Shown: piece by piece, positions 23,001-34,800 of the stretch
Layout: each line of letters starts with the position of its first letter
Position numbering within the stretch: position 1 is the stretch's first letter
Assembly (NCBI RefSeq): GCF_019649055.1
Contig: NW_026570225.1
Location: 496,001 to 560,000 of the forward strand
Origin: Paramacrobiotus metropolitanus
Taxonomy: Eukaryota > Tardigrada > Eutardigrada > Parachela > Macrobiotidae
Direction of reading: 5' to 3'
DNA: 64,000 bases
Program-made: the position numbers and the translations under genes
The notes under the pieces: model-generated
The model's database searches: none
What the model was told of the DNA's origin: nothing
Seen by the model: the letters and a program-made list of their open reading frames with translations, nothing else

Positions 23001-25034
23001 CTACTCTTCGTCATCATCCTGAATAATCGCGACACGTTTCTTCGCACCTCCTTCTTCTGTTTTCTTTTTCTTCACACCGAAATCGTCATCGTCGTCCTCT
23101 TCATCCTTCGCATTCTCCAGTTTCTTCCTTCGACTTTCGCTATCGGATTCCTCCTCATCGGAAAATGCAGGCCGCGTATAATCTCCTCGTTTATAACTAT
23201 TTTTAATAGCCGATAACGAAATAGTGTTATCGTCTTCTTCATCATTCCCTTCCAAAAAGCCACTAGTGATTCCCCGATTGTATACTCGTTCGCGAATGCG
23301 CCGCTGCTGGGTTTCGCGCCGAATGGACGCCTTAAGACGCTCCTCTTCTTTTCGCATCAACTCCGCTCGTAATTTCTCGGGGTCTTTGCTGTTTGCTCCA
23401 ACATCGTGCAGAAAAACGAGGCTTGGCCCTTGATCCTTGGCGCCAGGCCGTCCGCTTGCCGACACACGAGTGGGCATGCGTGATTTCCTTGATAACGGGT
23501 TGGCCACAGCCGGACGCAAAGTCAGCTTCTCTGGAAAGATCACTCCGCCCTGTAAACCAGTGCCTTGTCGAATGAATAGCTGATGGTATTCGCCTTTGAA
23601 CGGAATGAGAGACGCATCGAAATACTCGTTTCCGATTACGATCGAAGTGCTGCAAAAACAACGCCTTATTTGATTTTACTAATGATACGTTATTTGAATG
23701 CAACATTTATCTAACTAACAATAAGTAAGTTGATACCTACAAGTACACCCCTACAAGTTACACCTATCTGAATTTCCAGAGTCACTAAATGCGTTTGTCG
23801 ATCGATAAATTTTTAGCAAATGACCAATTCCAGCAATACTGTACACTGTAGACTGTAGAGCATCTTCAACGATTTGCAACAACAACTTCCGTATTGGCAA
23901 CCAGCTTGTGCTAATAAATTGTAAGCCATAATCTATCTAAACCAAAAATTACTTAGGAAATTAATAGTTTTTATTGTTTCACCACGAAAATTTGCTCCAC
24001 CATATCATGATTTCAATGTAAAAAATTTATTACCAAAATTACTATCCACAACTGCTGATATCGACTTAACCAATTCATAAAAACAATGCGAAAACTTAGC
24101 AAAGTTAAATTTGTGAGCTTAGCTTCACCATCTTAGGATAATGGTTAAACTTTTGCACGTCTTGAATCAGACCCTTGATTTATGATTTCTGGCTTTCTGA
24201 ACGTTTTCGTCAATGTTGGTGGCTAACGCTGTTACTGTAAAGCCATAAGTAATTTTATTTTTGGACGCAAACGCAGTCCAATAAAGCTAATTTTCAGCGA
24301 TGATTCGCAAAAAAATGGTTCACCCTCTTTCAACTGGTGATGTAAAACCGAAATGCTAAAAGATTTCTTCAAACTCACCTTCCATCTGACCACTTGACCA
24401 GTTTCGCATTTGATTCCGGTCCCCCACGAGATCCATCCGCCAACGTCGACCATCTCCATCGTAGGGTGCCTTTCACTTTCTGTCGAATTGCATCCTGCAC
24501 TTCTGGAGGTGGATCTTCGTCGTAATCTTCAAATTCGTCGTCATATCCTTCCGGATCGAAGGGCTTAGATTCCGCTTTTATGAAGTCTGGCATCTTCCAG
24601 TATATAAACCGTCCTTCCAGGTTCGGAGTCAAACGCGCGATATCCACTTCAATCCGTGTCTCCTCGTCATCTTCCCCGTCGCCCTCTGCGGGAATCTGTT
24701 CCCCCACGGGCTGCTCTTCGAGATCCCCTTCTTCCGCAATGGTCTCGCCGATATCATCCTTCACAACTTCGTTTTCTTCCTGAACGGATTCTGAAGAGTC
24801 TTCTTCGTCAGCAAGAAGATGGAAATCCGATGACTTGTTCGCGGAGCTCTCAGCCTCAGCTGGCGAGCGTGTTTCCCCGTTGTCAGTTTGAGTGCGGGAA
24901 GGAGATGCGTCGGGAGACGAAGCTTCATCGTGTGAACTAGCGATGCGCGGTGCTTTGGGTCTACGCGAGTCCTCTTCAGAGTCAGAACTGTCCGATCCAA
25001 AGAGCGCTTGCAGATTGTCCTTACTGGCTGCCAT
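23001..25034 (-). CDS. LEO1: LEO1, PAF1 complex subunit
   Basis: Two exons (25034-24379 and 23649-23001) give 1,305 nt, or 434 residues, around a 729-bp intron. The N-terminal third is Ser/Asp/Glu-rich, as in all LEO1 proteins (FGSDSSDSEED). The conserved core reads RIEVDIARLTPNLEGRFIYW, PDFIKAESKPFDPEGYDDEF and SNAKLVKWSDGS across the junction. Exon 2 continues with IVIGNEYFDASLIPFKGEY, HQLFIRQGTGLQG, RKEEERLKASIRRETQQRRI and ISLSAIKNSYK, then an acidic/lysine tail. LEO1 works in the Paf1 complex on elongating RNA polymerase II and supports H2B ubiquitination and H3 methylation. The start ATG at 25034 precedes the family's typical SDSD opening. It lies head-to-head with NOP10, 647 bp away. 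Confidence 0.95.
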
Positions 25035-25681
25035 AATATTATACAGAGCGGAGCTCCATATAGACCTTAAACAGCCTCCGTATAGCCTTCTAAATAGGTT
25101 TCAAAAGGTGAAAAAGCAACAACTGTTACAATCAAGTTGAATCAACACAATTTTTTGTAGTACTCTTGGGGAAAATTTAATGGGGATACAGTACAGAGTC
25201 GTATACGTAGTAATAATTAGAGAAGGCTGACTCTGAAGCAGATCTCTCGATTTATGGCACTTCAGCCGATGGCGGTTGGCTACTACGCAATAACATAGCC
25301 AGCTCGTCGCGCTACTCGTATCATCTTTGCTGCACTTTTAATACGGATACCGGTCAAAAACGAAAATTTTTGAATGGTTTTCTCTTTTCTCTCTCGCTTT
25401 TCTGCTTAGTGTTTACAAACGTTGTATTGTACCTAAAATTGACAACTAACAAGATTCTTACAAAGGACATCTTATTAAATTTCTGGAGTACACTTTTTTC
25501 TTCTCAACTAGCAACATCTTACAACTTCACTTATCGGTGTCCGCTAGTACTTAATTTTGTTCAGCAGTTTGTTTGTTTGTCAGCCAGTTTGTCAGATCAG
25601 CACGGGACCAAGGACAGTAAAGTCTGAACACTTACGTTTTGCGCAGAATTTGGTTATTTTCTGCTTTTCGAGTTTCGAAAA
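25035..25681. promoter_or_regulatory. Bidirectional promoter region of LEO1 and NOP10
   Basis: This is a 647-bp gap between two divergent start codons, so both core promoters should lie here. I cannot point to a defined TATA or initiator element; the call rests on gene geometry only. Confidence 0.5.
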
Positions 25682-26440
25682 ATGTTGTTGAGATTCTACT
25701 TGGACGAGAATAACACTCGGGTGTACACCCTGAAAGTAAGTGGGCAGTGGTTACACTTCTTGCATGGCATACGCATATCCTTAGTCTTCGGAACTGGAAC
25801 ATTGAATTTCGTCATAGGCACTCGATCCTGATGGAAGACCTACTCACACCGCTCATCCAGGTGAGTACTTACAGGCTGCTACGTACAATTCCAAACGAGA
25901 TATGCAGGAGCTTGAGCAGTCGTTTCCTTCTTTCCAGCTTTTTTTAAAAACGTTACTGTATTACATAACTTCGTCTTCGTGTAAAGTTTGGACTTGAAAA
26001 ATACTTTCAGCTTGACTTGAAAAATACTTTGAAAAATACTTTCAGCAGCGGAAGAACGTTGTTCGAAAACTGGTTAAATTCTTTATTCTCATGTTATACT
26101 TTATTTTCAGTCTTTCTTTCTTTGATTTTTATTATTTTCGTTGCGGATTACTGTTTCTACACTTGTGAAAACATTAGCCGGTCCCTTTTTGGTTTTGATC
26201 TGTAGAAGTCAGTATGTTATCGTTAATAAATTGTAATGAATATCTTATTATTTCAATTATTTCAAAATTATTATTATTATCTTATTATTATTTCAAACGT
26301 TACAATTGGGATTAATTATCATTGAATTTTTGCTCGTAGCGAAATTTTCTCCGGAAGACAAGTATTCCCGTCAGAGAATTACCATCAAGAAGCGTTTTGG
26401 CCTGTTACTAACCCAAAACCCCAAAATAGCCGAGGAGTAA
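25682..26440 (+). CDS. NOP10: NOP10, H/ACA snoRNP protein
   Basis: Three exons (25682-25735, 25818-25860, 26340-26440) sum to 198 nt, or 65 residues, against 64 in human. The protein reads [18 protein letters not shown], then [20 protein letters not shown], and ends with [21 protein letters not shown]10 is a small core protein of H/ACA ribonucleoproteins (pseudouridylation, telomerase RNA). It binds dyskerin/Cbf5. The zinc-site cysteines of archaeal Nop10 are absent, as is usual in eukaryotes. The exons are too short for simple ORF finding; the joins are fixed by the conserved FSPEDKYSR block. Intron 2 has an internal duplication of GACTTGAAAAATACTTT near 25990-26045. Confidence 0.93.
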
Positions 26441-26916
26441 ACGATACGGCTATATCGACTGAAATTTTGGCTGTTTTTGGAAGAACGAAAGGGAAAGACC
26501 GTCGTTTTTCTTGGTCTTTGGTAGCTTATTGCAGTGGGTTGTTTCGCGTTAATGTCGTTTAAATACGGTATTGTTCAATCCGTGAACGTCTTCACAGGTT
26601 CTACCGTTCAACCATGCCGTTTATAACATTTCGATAGTAAATTGGTGGAAGACTACTTAATTAAAATCCTGCTGACCATAAGTTTTACAGTACCATAAAA
26701 TAGGAGATTTTAGCAGTTAGTTTGAACGTTTGCAAATGGTATTACATTCTGCACGATTTGCAGAAAAAACTCCGGTGAAAAAGAAACATGGACAAAACGA
26801 TCAGTTTACCATGCAGCTAATACAAGCGTGAACAAATAATAGTCAGCCTTAGGCCTTTATATAATTCATATCAGAAAAGGGAATTTTTAAACAGTTTCTG
26901 ATTTATTGAGCTTCGT
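26441..26916. other. Convergent region between NOP10 and MTAP
   Basis: About 480 bp of presumed 3' UTR sequence. Nothing further is supported. Confidence 0.5.
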
Positions 26917-29368
26917 TCATGGCAGATCAGCGGTTTCACCAGAGGCCGGCTTTTTCTTTTCATTTCCATGCACTTTTGGGATTCGCTTATCATCCGGGAT
27001 CGAAACATCTGCCGGTGGAATTGGATTGACAAACGGATGATCTTTCTCGCTCGCTTTCGGTAACATGATTGCATCGCGTAGCATTAACTGCAAAGATATT
27101 CAAATTTCTAACGGTGATTTACCCAACGGAATATCGCCACAGAAATAGAATCAATATTACAGCGAGTATCTTGAGTACGTAATTACTTGCGTTTGTATGC
27201 CATAATATTATCACATTCTTACCCTCACGTCGTATAACATAGTAGGGAAGTAAAATCAAATACAAAATAAAATAATAATGCTAATCAATTTCAGAAGCAG
27301 TAATTAGTACGTGCCACCAGAAAAACGCTTGGCTGCATCCGATGCTTTTCTCAAAAATTCTCAGAATGCGGAGTTGTACCTGTCTCTGTCTGATCATCGG
27401 TTCCCAATCATACTCCTTCATTTTCAGAATAGCATTATGCAGAACATCCACCAGTATCCTGGAAAACTGGTTAAAACGCTGCACTACCAAATCAGCGGTG
27501 ACATGTACCGCATCTTCCTTCCAGCAGTCCATATCGGTAACCAGCGCAATGGAATTGTACGACAATCCTAACTCATTGGCCAGGACCACCTAAACAAAGC
27601 CAAGAAATAACTGCAGTATAATAAGGAAATAGCGAAGTAAGCAATGAAATTAATTTAATGATTAACATCACAAAAGTAAACCGTACTTCCGGAACACTCG
27701 TCATCCCCACAACGTCGCAATTGAACAGCCGATGCAGATGGCTTTCGGCTTTTGAGGCGTAACGTGGCCCTTCGATGACCATGATTGTTCCGCGCTCATG
27801 GAGTCGAACCGGCACATTCATTGATCGAATCACCGACAAGAGCACCTATTGTCACAAGAAAAACATTTAAATAAAAGCATATATATTAATAAATTTTTGT
27901 TGCATTATTCAAAAGCACGTAAAATTAGTGTACATTTGCACAGCAGCACAGTGAAGGTAAAGTATACTGTTTTTACATAGCGTTAGGTAAAGTTTGTTCA
28001 TAGAAGTTATCAGTTTCGTGTTATCATTAAGATAATCGTTAATATGACGAGTAGTCTTCACGCGGAAGTTGCATATCTTACTTGACGAGTCTCTTCGCAA
28101 AATGGTGTGGCCATAGGAATGTGGCAGATACCCGGAAGTCCGGTCGGCGTTCCATCGTAAAATGTCTGCTCTCGTCTGGTTGTCCTGCAACAAAGAAACA
28201 AACATAAGTACTCAAATAAGTTTATTACCTTCCAGCCCAGCACTTAAGTCTATCATTTATAAACTTGCCATTATTGCATCTCTGTTAAAATTGTCATTTT
28301 ACGAGAAATAACCTGTCAATAAACTGGTCAAGTAAGACAATATCTCCTGGCTGCATTTCCTCTCGCAACGAGCCAACGGCATTCGTAACAATCACATGAG
28401 TGCATCCTTCTTCTTTCAGTGCCCATAAATTGGCACGGTAATTGATTAAGCCCGGATGAATGGAATGGTGTCGACCATGTCTGCAGATGTGAAAAGAAAT
28501 TATAATAATTATGTCTTATTACGATGAAAGCTGCATATCAAAATTAAATGTAATAAGCAGTATATTTTTTGCCGCGGTCGGCGTTGGTACGGATGGTCAA
28601 TGGTCATATGCTCACAAGCGTATGTATCCCGAACAGACTGACAAAATTAATTTCAACTGAAAATCGTAAGCGGAGCTTATTGTTACTATTTGTTAGTCTC
28701 AGTTTTCGTTTTACCGAGCCAGAAGGACCACGGGAACTCCATGAATGTCTCCAAGAACCAACCGATCCGATGGCTGCAAAACATCCCAGAAACGTCTTTT
28801 CCAGTATTGTGATGCCAACACGTTATGCGTTACAGCTGTTAATAAATTTATTAACCTACCGGTCCCCAAGGTGTAGTGACTTCTTTGCGCTGAGGATTTT
28901 TTAAAATATTCGGCTCATCCAAACCGGTTCCACCGATGATTCCAATCTGTACATATAACGCGCACTAAGTTAATTAAAGTAGAGTAGTAGTAAATACAAT
29001 TACTATCCTCTTTTTTAGCAAGTAATCACAAATCAGCTCCACAGTGCGCCGATCTTAAAGGCCAAACATTGTAGGTTATACACCGATCATTTAAGGACAA
29101 CCTGCCACGGCGATGCAATGCAACAGGTTATCCGTCACCGGTTAAATACGGCAGGAGGTGCTAACTGTACGAGTACTTACTTTAATACTTAGTTTAATTT
29201 GAACGCAGGAGATTTTTGACAATCGAATATAGACTTAAAAATCGCCATCACTCTTGTACAATCTGCAGTGAATCGATAAGGCATCAACGCAATAGGCCGC
29301 TACAGCAACACTAATACAAAGCCGTTGAGCGTAATCGTTAGCATAAAACTCACCTTGATTCGTTGCAT
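26917..29368 (-). CDS. MTAP: MTAP, S-methyl-5'-thioadenosine phosphorylase
   Basis: Eight exons (29368-29354, 28946-28860, 28773-28715, 28480-28313, 28184-28082, 27845-27687, 27589-27380, 27087-26917) sum to 972 nt, or 323 residues. The first exon codes for only five residues (MQRIK). MTAP cleaves methylthioadenosine with phosphate in the methionine salvage and polyamine pathways. Visible features are the phosphate loop [80 protein letters not shown] and [14 protein letters not shown]. The DMD pair at the base-binding site is the MTAP signature; purine nucleoside phosphorylase has Asn there. The tail is about 40 residues longer than the human protein (283) and is Lys/Pro-rich. Confidence 0.95.
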
Positions 29369-30968
29369 CTCCTTCTGCTTGTGTTCAAAGATAAATCATA
29401 AAAAGTTGATAAATTCTGTTTTTCAGTGTTCTGCAGTGCGCTTGCAGTGATGTGGCTGCACTGGTGATTGCGATCCATCCAGGGTTGAGCTTTCAGCTTC
29501 GAAAATCTAGTAACCGCTGGTGTCTGGTGGCTGCAATATGAACAGATGCGGTTAACGGTATTGCACCTTTGCGAACTTCGTGCCGGATAAAAAGCCCTAC
29601 ATGTATTATCAATTTATCATTAATGTTATCAGCGACCGAAAATCTGATCGTTTTAAACAGTGAAATGCCGGAGCTTGTTCTCGCACTGCCAAATTGCCAA
29701 TTACAGTACCAAGAGAATGTGGTGCAAGATGGAGTAGGCGTAAAACTATTAAATATCTCTATGAAGAGAAGTTGTCAAATAATGCAAACTTTATTGTAAG
29801 AAATTCATTAAATCTATAATTACTATATACATGAAGTTCCGGCAGTGCAATGTATCCTAATCCGTGTAAGTGCAAATACACAACTTTATACGTTTCTGTA
29901 TAGAAATTGACCATAATTATATAAATAAGTTACTCACGTACTGTATCTTTGCGCCTAAACCGGCACATGGTACACCTGGGGCGTTAATTGCCGGTTGACA
30001 TTTAATAATAATCACTTGGTGGCACCAAAGTTGGTGCCAACCGATGGTTAAGTGGCATTTTAGACTGTCATATTTCAGTTTCGACAATTCTGTATTTTCC
30101 CACTAAGAGCGTAAACTGTTCTATAAATATAATTGTATGATATATAAATATATTGTATGATAAGAGTATGATATATTGTCATACATATGCATACCACATA
30201 GCGAAGTATACTGTATGACAAATTTATGTTGTTTTGACAAGACAAAAATTATATTACTTTTACTGCGAATACGTAATTATCATTAAGTTTAATTTAGTCC
30301 ATACAGTACTTAACAGTATGAACTGAACTACTATTGTAGAGATTTGTAGTAGACAGTAGACTTAATAACATTAGAGGCAATAATTATGGATTTTTATTCG
30401 TATTATAACTATTGTTTAATCCGTACACAGCGCAGAAGGCAGTTTGATGCACGAAAAAAAACATTATGAATATCTTTCTTTTAAAAAAACATGAATATTG
30501 AACATTATGAACATTTTTATGCCACAACTGTGCTTCTACCCGGTAATGTTCGTATTTCATACTTTCTATGGAAATCTGAGTTCTCATTCATTCTGTACAT
30601 CACTTTCTCGAAGTCGAAAAAGAGCTGTACACTGTACACTGTGTACAGTACAGGGTAATGCGAGTAAGTAGTAACTTACTAACTTCATGTGACCAAATCA
30701 TAAATTTGCTGAGAGCCTACTCGAGTAACTATAGAACCAGGGGTCGCTAATTTTGTGTTTTGATAGGTTGTCGGAATATATTTTTAAATTCCTGATTAAA
30801 TTTTATGATCTGTAGTAACTAGTAAGTACTTGCTGCTTTTATTGTTAACATAATAATTTTATATTGACTATCGACACTTCTACTGAATACGTTGTCATAG
30901 GCTTTAAATGAGTGGATATTCACATAATCACATGGTGATCAAGATTAAAGGTCATCAGGTAAGACATC
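29369..30968. other. Divergent intergenic region between MTAP and the CIMIP1-like gene
   Basis: About 1.6 kb of AT-rich DNA with TATAAATATATTGTATGATA-type local repeats near 30125-30190. It should contain two promoters. An ORF at 29569-29799 has no recognisable similarity and I do not call it. Confidence 0.5.
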
Positions 30969-31567
30969 ATGCCCCCCAAAACTGAATCTGCAAACCAGAA
31001 AAACCCCGTTCACCAAGCAAACTATTGGTTAGTAAAAAAACAGACAGCACAGGCTCTAGCTAGAAGTAAATTTGCGCTGCTGAAATTTACAGGCGCGACC
31101 ACTGCCTGGACGAAGTTCGTCGTGAAGCACGATGGAAAGCAGGATACGGAAAATTTCTCTTGGGAGCACAACCCAAGCTCCGATTAACCAAAGAGAAACC
31201 ATTGCGTCTACCGGTGCGCGGTCGGCTGCCGATGCACTATGATCCTGATATCCAGGTTGACCTCTCCAATCGGTTCATTCAGCGCCATTTCCACATGCCA
31301 CAACTGCATTCCCACCATGTCTACCCACAACTGCAATCCTACAAAGTTAATCTGCCCGAGCGACCGCTGAAACACATTGTCCGCAATGTCCATACTGAAT
31401 CCCAACCGAAGCTGGAAACTTACGCGCCTCCATTCCCTAAAACCGAGAGCCGGAAATATGGGTGGCTAGTGAATGGCCCGACTTATGATTTTCCATCTGT
31501 AGGAAAACAAGCGAGGAAGCAGTCCGACTTGGCAAAAGCTGTTGGACTTCCGTATGAAGCATGGTAA
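30969..31567 (+). CDS. CIMIP1/C20orf85-like small protein (possible ciliary microtubule inner protein)
   Basis: Two exons (30969-31027 and 31093-31567) give 177 residues. The join restores one frame (NPVHQANYW then RDHCLDEVRREARWKAGYGK). The order of short matches recalls vertebrate CIMIP1/C20orf85: an N-terminal Trp-containing helix with EVRREARW, a middle proline-rich segment, and a C-terminal PKTESRKYGWLV followed by ARKQSDLAKAVGLPYEAW. These parallel the family's P-T-x-G-W and ARELCWP ending. If correct, it would bind inside doublet microtubules of motile cilia or sperm flagella. The similarity is by eye and moderate; the gene itself is more certain than its name. The start is the first in-frame ATG after an upstream stop. 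Confidence 0.6.
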
Positions 31568-31882
31568 AAAAACCCGGATGTCATTCTCGAAACCCAGTAG
31601 TACTTAATTACAATCAAGACATTTGAATTATGGAAAACCATGCGCATAGCAGTATTTAATCATCACCGTTTTTAAAGAACGAATGCCGCGTTGACTATGA
31701 TACTAACAAGTAAGTAACCACAAGTCCAGCAAAGGTAAAACCCAGTTTCCATACAAAAAGTTCATTTACATTTATAGAAGTGCTGATAACCAGTAAAAGT
31801 AAAATGTACTGTCGTTAGAAGCAGTCGTAAATATTGCAGAACAGCATACGAGTTACAATCTTACGCCCAAACAACAACCGCT
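31568..31882. other. Convergent 3' region before ALG14
   Basis: 315 bp between two stops, AT-rich, with no supported feature beyond presumed 3' UTRs. Confidence 0.5.
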
Positions 31883-34800
31883 CTACACCAAACGTCCAAG
31901 AAAAACCGCTCTAGGATAACGCTCTTTCAAGTACTGATACTGAACAAAAAACACATCGGCAACATAATAAAGGATTTTTCCAGACAATGACAGTGACTTA
32001 ACGCGACAGATGCTCTCCACAAAAGTTATTATACTTCTCCGTAATCCGACAATCTGCAGAAAAAAAGGCAAATCATTAGTACCAAAAACAATCTGTAAAC
32101 TGTTCGTGTATGACTTAGAATACTGTTGTAGCAGACAATGATTTGATATTTAAATTCAGTCCTTCAATCGAAACACTGCTCACATTGAAAATCCAGGCAA
32201 CCAAGCAAATGGGTACGCAAGTCCCGGGTCCATTGCACAGTATCTGAAAAGTCAGAGCATATTATGACTTACTATGAATTGTCTGCTTAAATTACTATCG
32301 GTAAACGAATGTTACCGGTAAAACACAGAAATCTAACAGGCACTGTTAATCAGAGTCCAGAGGATATGTTTTAACAAAAAATTATTATGTTAAAAATCCA
32401 AAATAAAATAAAAAATAAATGATAATTATGTTAATTTAAATCTTGATCCAAAAATTATGCGCTGCAGTGAGTGCAGTCTCACAAAAATCAGAAGGCAAAA
32501 GGACAATGTTAGAGGCACGACAGCCTGCGTGGTAGATACGCCACTTTGCGTATGCGTACCAACGCACACATGCTGATTCGCCCTCTCTTGTACGTACGTG
32601 AGTGGCTGCACTGCACTCTCCGCCTAGCGGATCCACCGCGGGCGCACTCACTGAGCATACTTGCTCTCTCGTTCCTCTCTCGCTGTATGACTCAGCGCTT
32701 ATACGCTCGCGTTGGATACGAGTCCAGTCTGCGCATCACATTCGACATGTCTGGACAGCACGACGTTGCCGCCAGCACACTTCTCTCTCTACATTTCATT
32801 ACGCTCTAGAACTTGCTCTCAGCAACTTGACGTGCTGATTTTGCATAGCCAGACATTGGCTCTTGGTTCTTCCTCTCCCGCAATCACGCGGTATTTGCTC
32901 CCTTTATCTGTCAATAAAGCTCACTGTGAGTCCCCTGCGCTTGCCTGTCACATGGTAAGCAGATCGTTTGGCTTTTCGATCCACCGGACCCTTTGAGGAG
33001 ACGGTAAAGGCATTTTTCGGAGAACCTGAGGAACCTACGGTAAAAGTCAGATAGACTGCAAACGCAGCCTCTGCTTCGACCGCTGATCAGACAGATCTTG
33101 CCGTCTTACGATTGTGGAAGCACAGGTTGACCGCAAAAGCGATCCCTGACGCAATCGGTGAGCATCAGTTCCTTAACTCTTCCACATAAGAAGAGCGGAC
33201 AGTTTTTTCCCCGACCTTACGGGACGCTGACGGACCAGGCTCGCTACGATAGCCTGCAGCGCGATAGGATTACTCCATTAATACGGGGACCTTCGCCTTG
33301 AACGGCGACCCGCAACTTTAACGGCGGATTTCGACCGAGAAACGGCGGATCACCGACCTCCCAACAGCGGATAACCGACCTCCACGGACCCGTAACAAAC
33401 CGGTAAAGTCGTGGTTACAGGTCGAAACAGGTCGAAACTAGGTCGAATTCCTAGTTTTTGACTGTTAACTTTAATTTCTAACGGTTAAAAACAACTTTTT
33501 AACGGATAAAAATAAATTTTCGTCGGAGAAACCGACCTAAAAACTTACTTTCACTGACCTCTTTTTTTGACTAACCGACCACTTCTGGCTAACCGACCAG
33601 AGGTTGGTCATTTTCTTGATTTTCATTTTCGACGGATTTCCCACCGTCAGAAAAATTCCTAAATTTTTAGAATTAATTTCTAACGGCTAAAAACTTAAAA
33701 TTTCGACCAGATAACAACTCTGGCCGACCAAAAATAACTTGTTTTTCCGCTTAAAATTAGCGCGAAAATTTCTGATTTTCTGTGTGACGTCAGAAGGACT
33801 TACTTTCAGTACTTTAGAGCCGACCAATCAGAGCTCTGGGAAAGTCCCCATACTTATAACATAGTGACCGTCGTAGTGAGTCATACTTGTTTACGCCTTT
33901 TGTGCGCACGGCACTAACGTCGTGACGTAGGCAGATAACAGCAAGACCATTTCGTGTGACGTCACACCGGTCATTGGCAGTAGTACAGGACGCACGTAGA
34001 ACCGTATCACCTTAATGTACTGTAGTATACTACTGTACTGTAACATAGCACTGTACTGTAATATAGTACTGTGTTGTAACCCATACTGAGTCACACACAG
34101 GATTACGCCATCAACAACGTTGGCCCACATCTACCGGACACACGGAAGTTCCTGAACCGAAAAAAGTTCCTGCTCTCATCGGAAATCCCCACATAAGGGA
34201 TTGTCCGATTGATTGGCTGAAGCGAGAACGCTCAAGCCTTTCACACTTTGACGGTGCTGTACATCATCGGATCCAAACGGACATCCCCACTTGGGACATA
34301 GTCCAACCGACCAGTGCAGACCGCCGGCTTCCCTAACAAAAGGGACCTGGTGTCTACGGGCATCCCCACAAAAGGGATTAACGTCCGTTCGTCTCGGCCG
34401 AGGTAAACAAATACCCGGGCCATCACCAGCTGACTGTGAAAATGGCCGCGTTGGTCAACAACACCTACGCTCACCAACCTGGGCCACTCAAGGCGGGTGG
34501 ATACAGCTTCCAACATGCCAGCCCAGTCGGTCGTCAGGTGCCATCCGCGAGCCCACTTAGGCGAACGGAGGTACCGGGAGCGCGCGACCAGCGCATCCCA
34601 CCGACCGGATTCGCCGCATTTGACAGCGGCCTCCAGGACACCTACGAGAACGGCTTGGTCCCGGTCGTCAACGAAGGCGGTTACCCGGCACCAACCCGGC
34701 CCAACTATGACATGGTGCATCTGACGCGGTCGACAGCACCACTGACAGTGGTCGACCGGCAAATCGCATGCAGAACCCCGGAACGGCGGATGGAGAATCC

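Noticed and set aside
29569-29799. 76-residue ORF between MTAP and the CIMIP1-like gene
   Set aside because: No recognisable motif; it lies in the presumed promoter or 5' flank.
32953-32990. Naming the primer tRNA from the candidate PBS
   Set aside because: The TGG start is suggestive, but the following bases do not match any tRNA 3' end that I can state with confidence.
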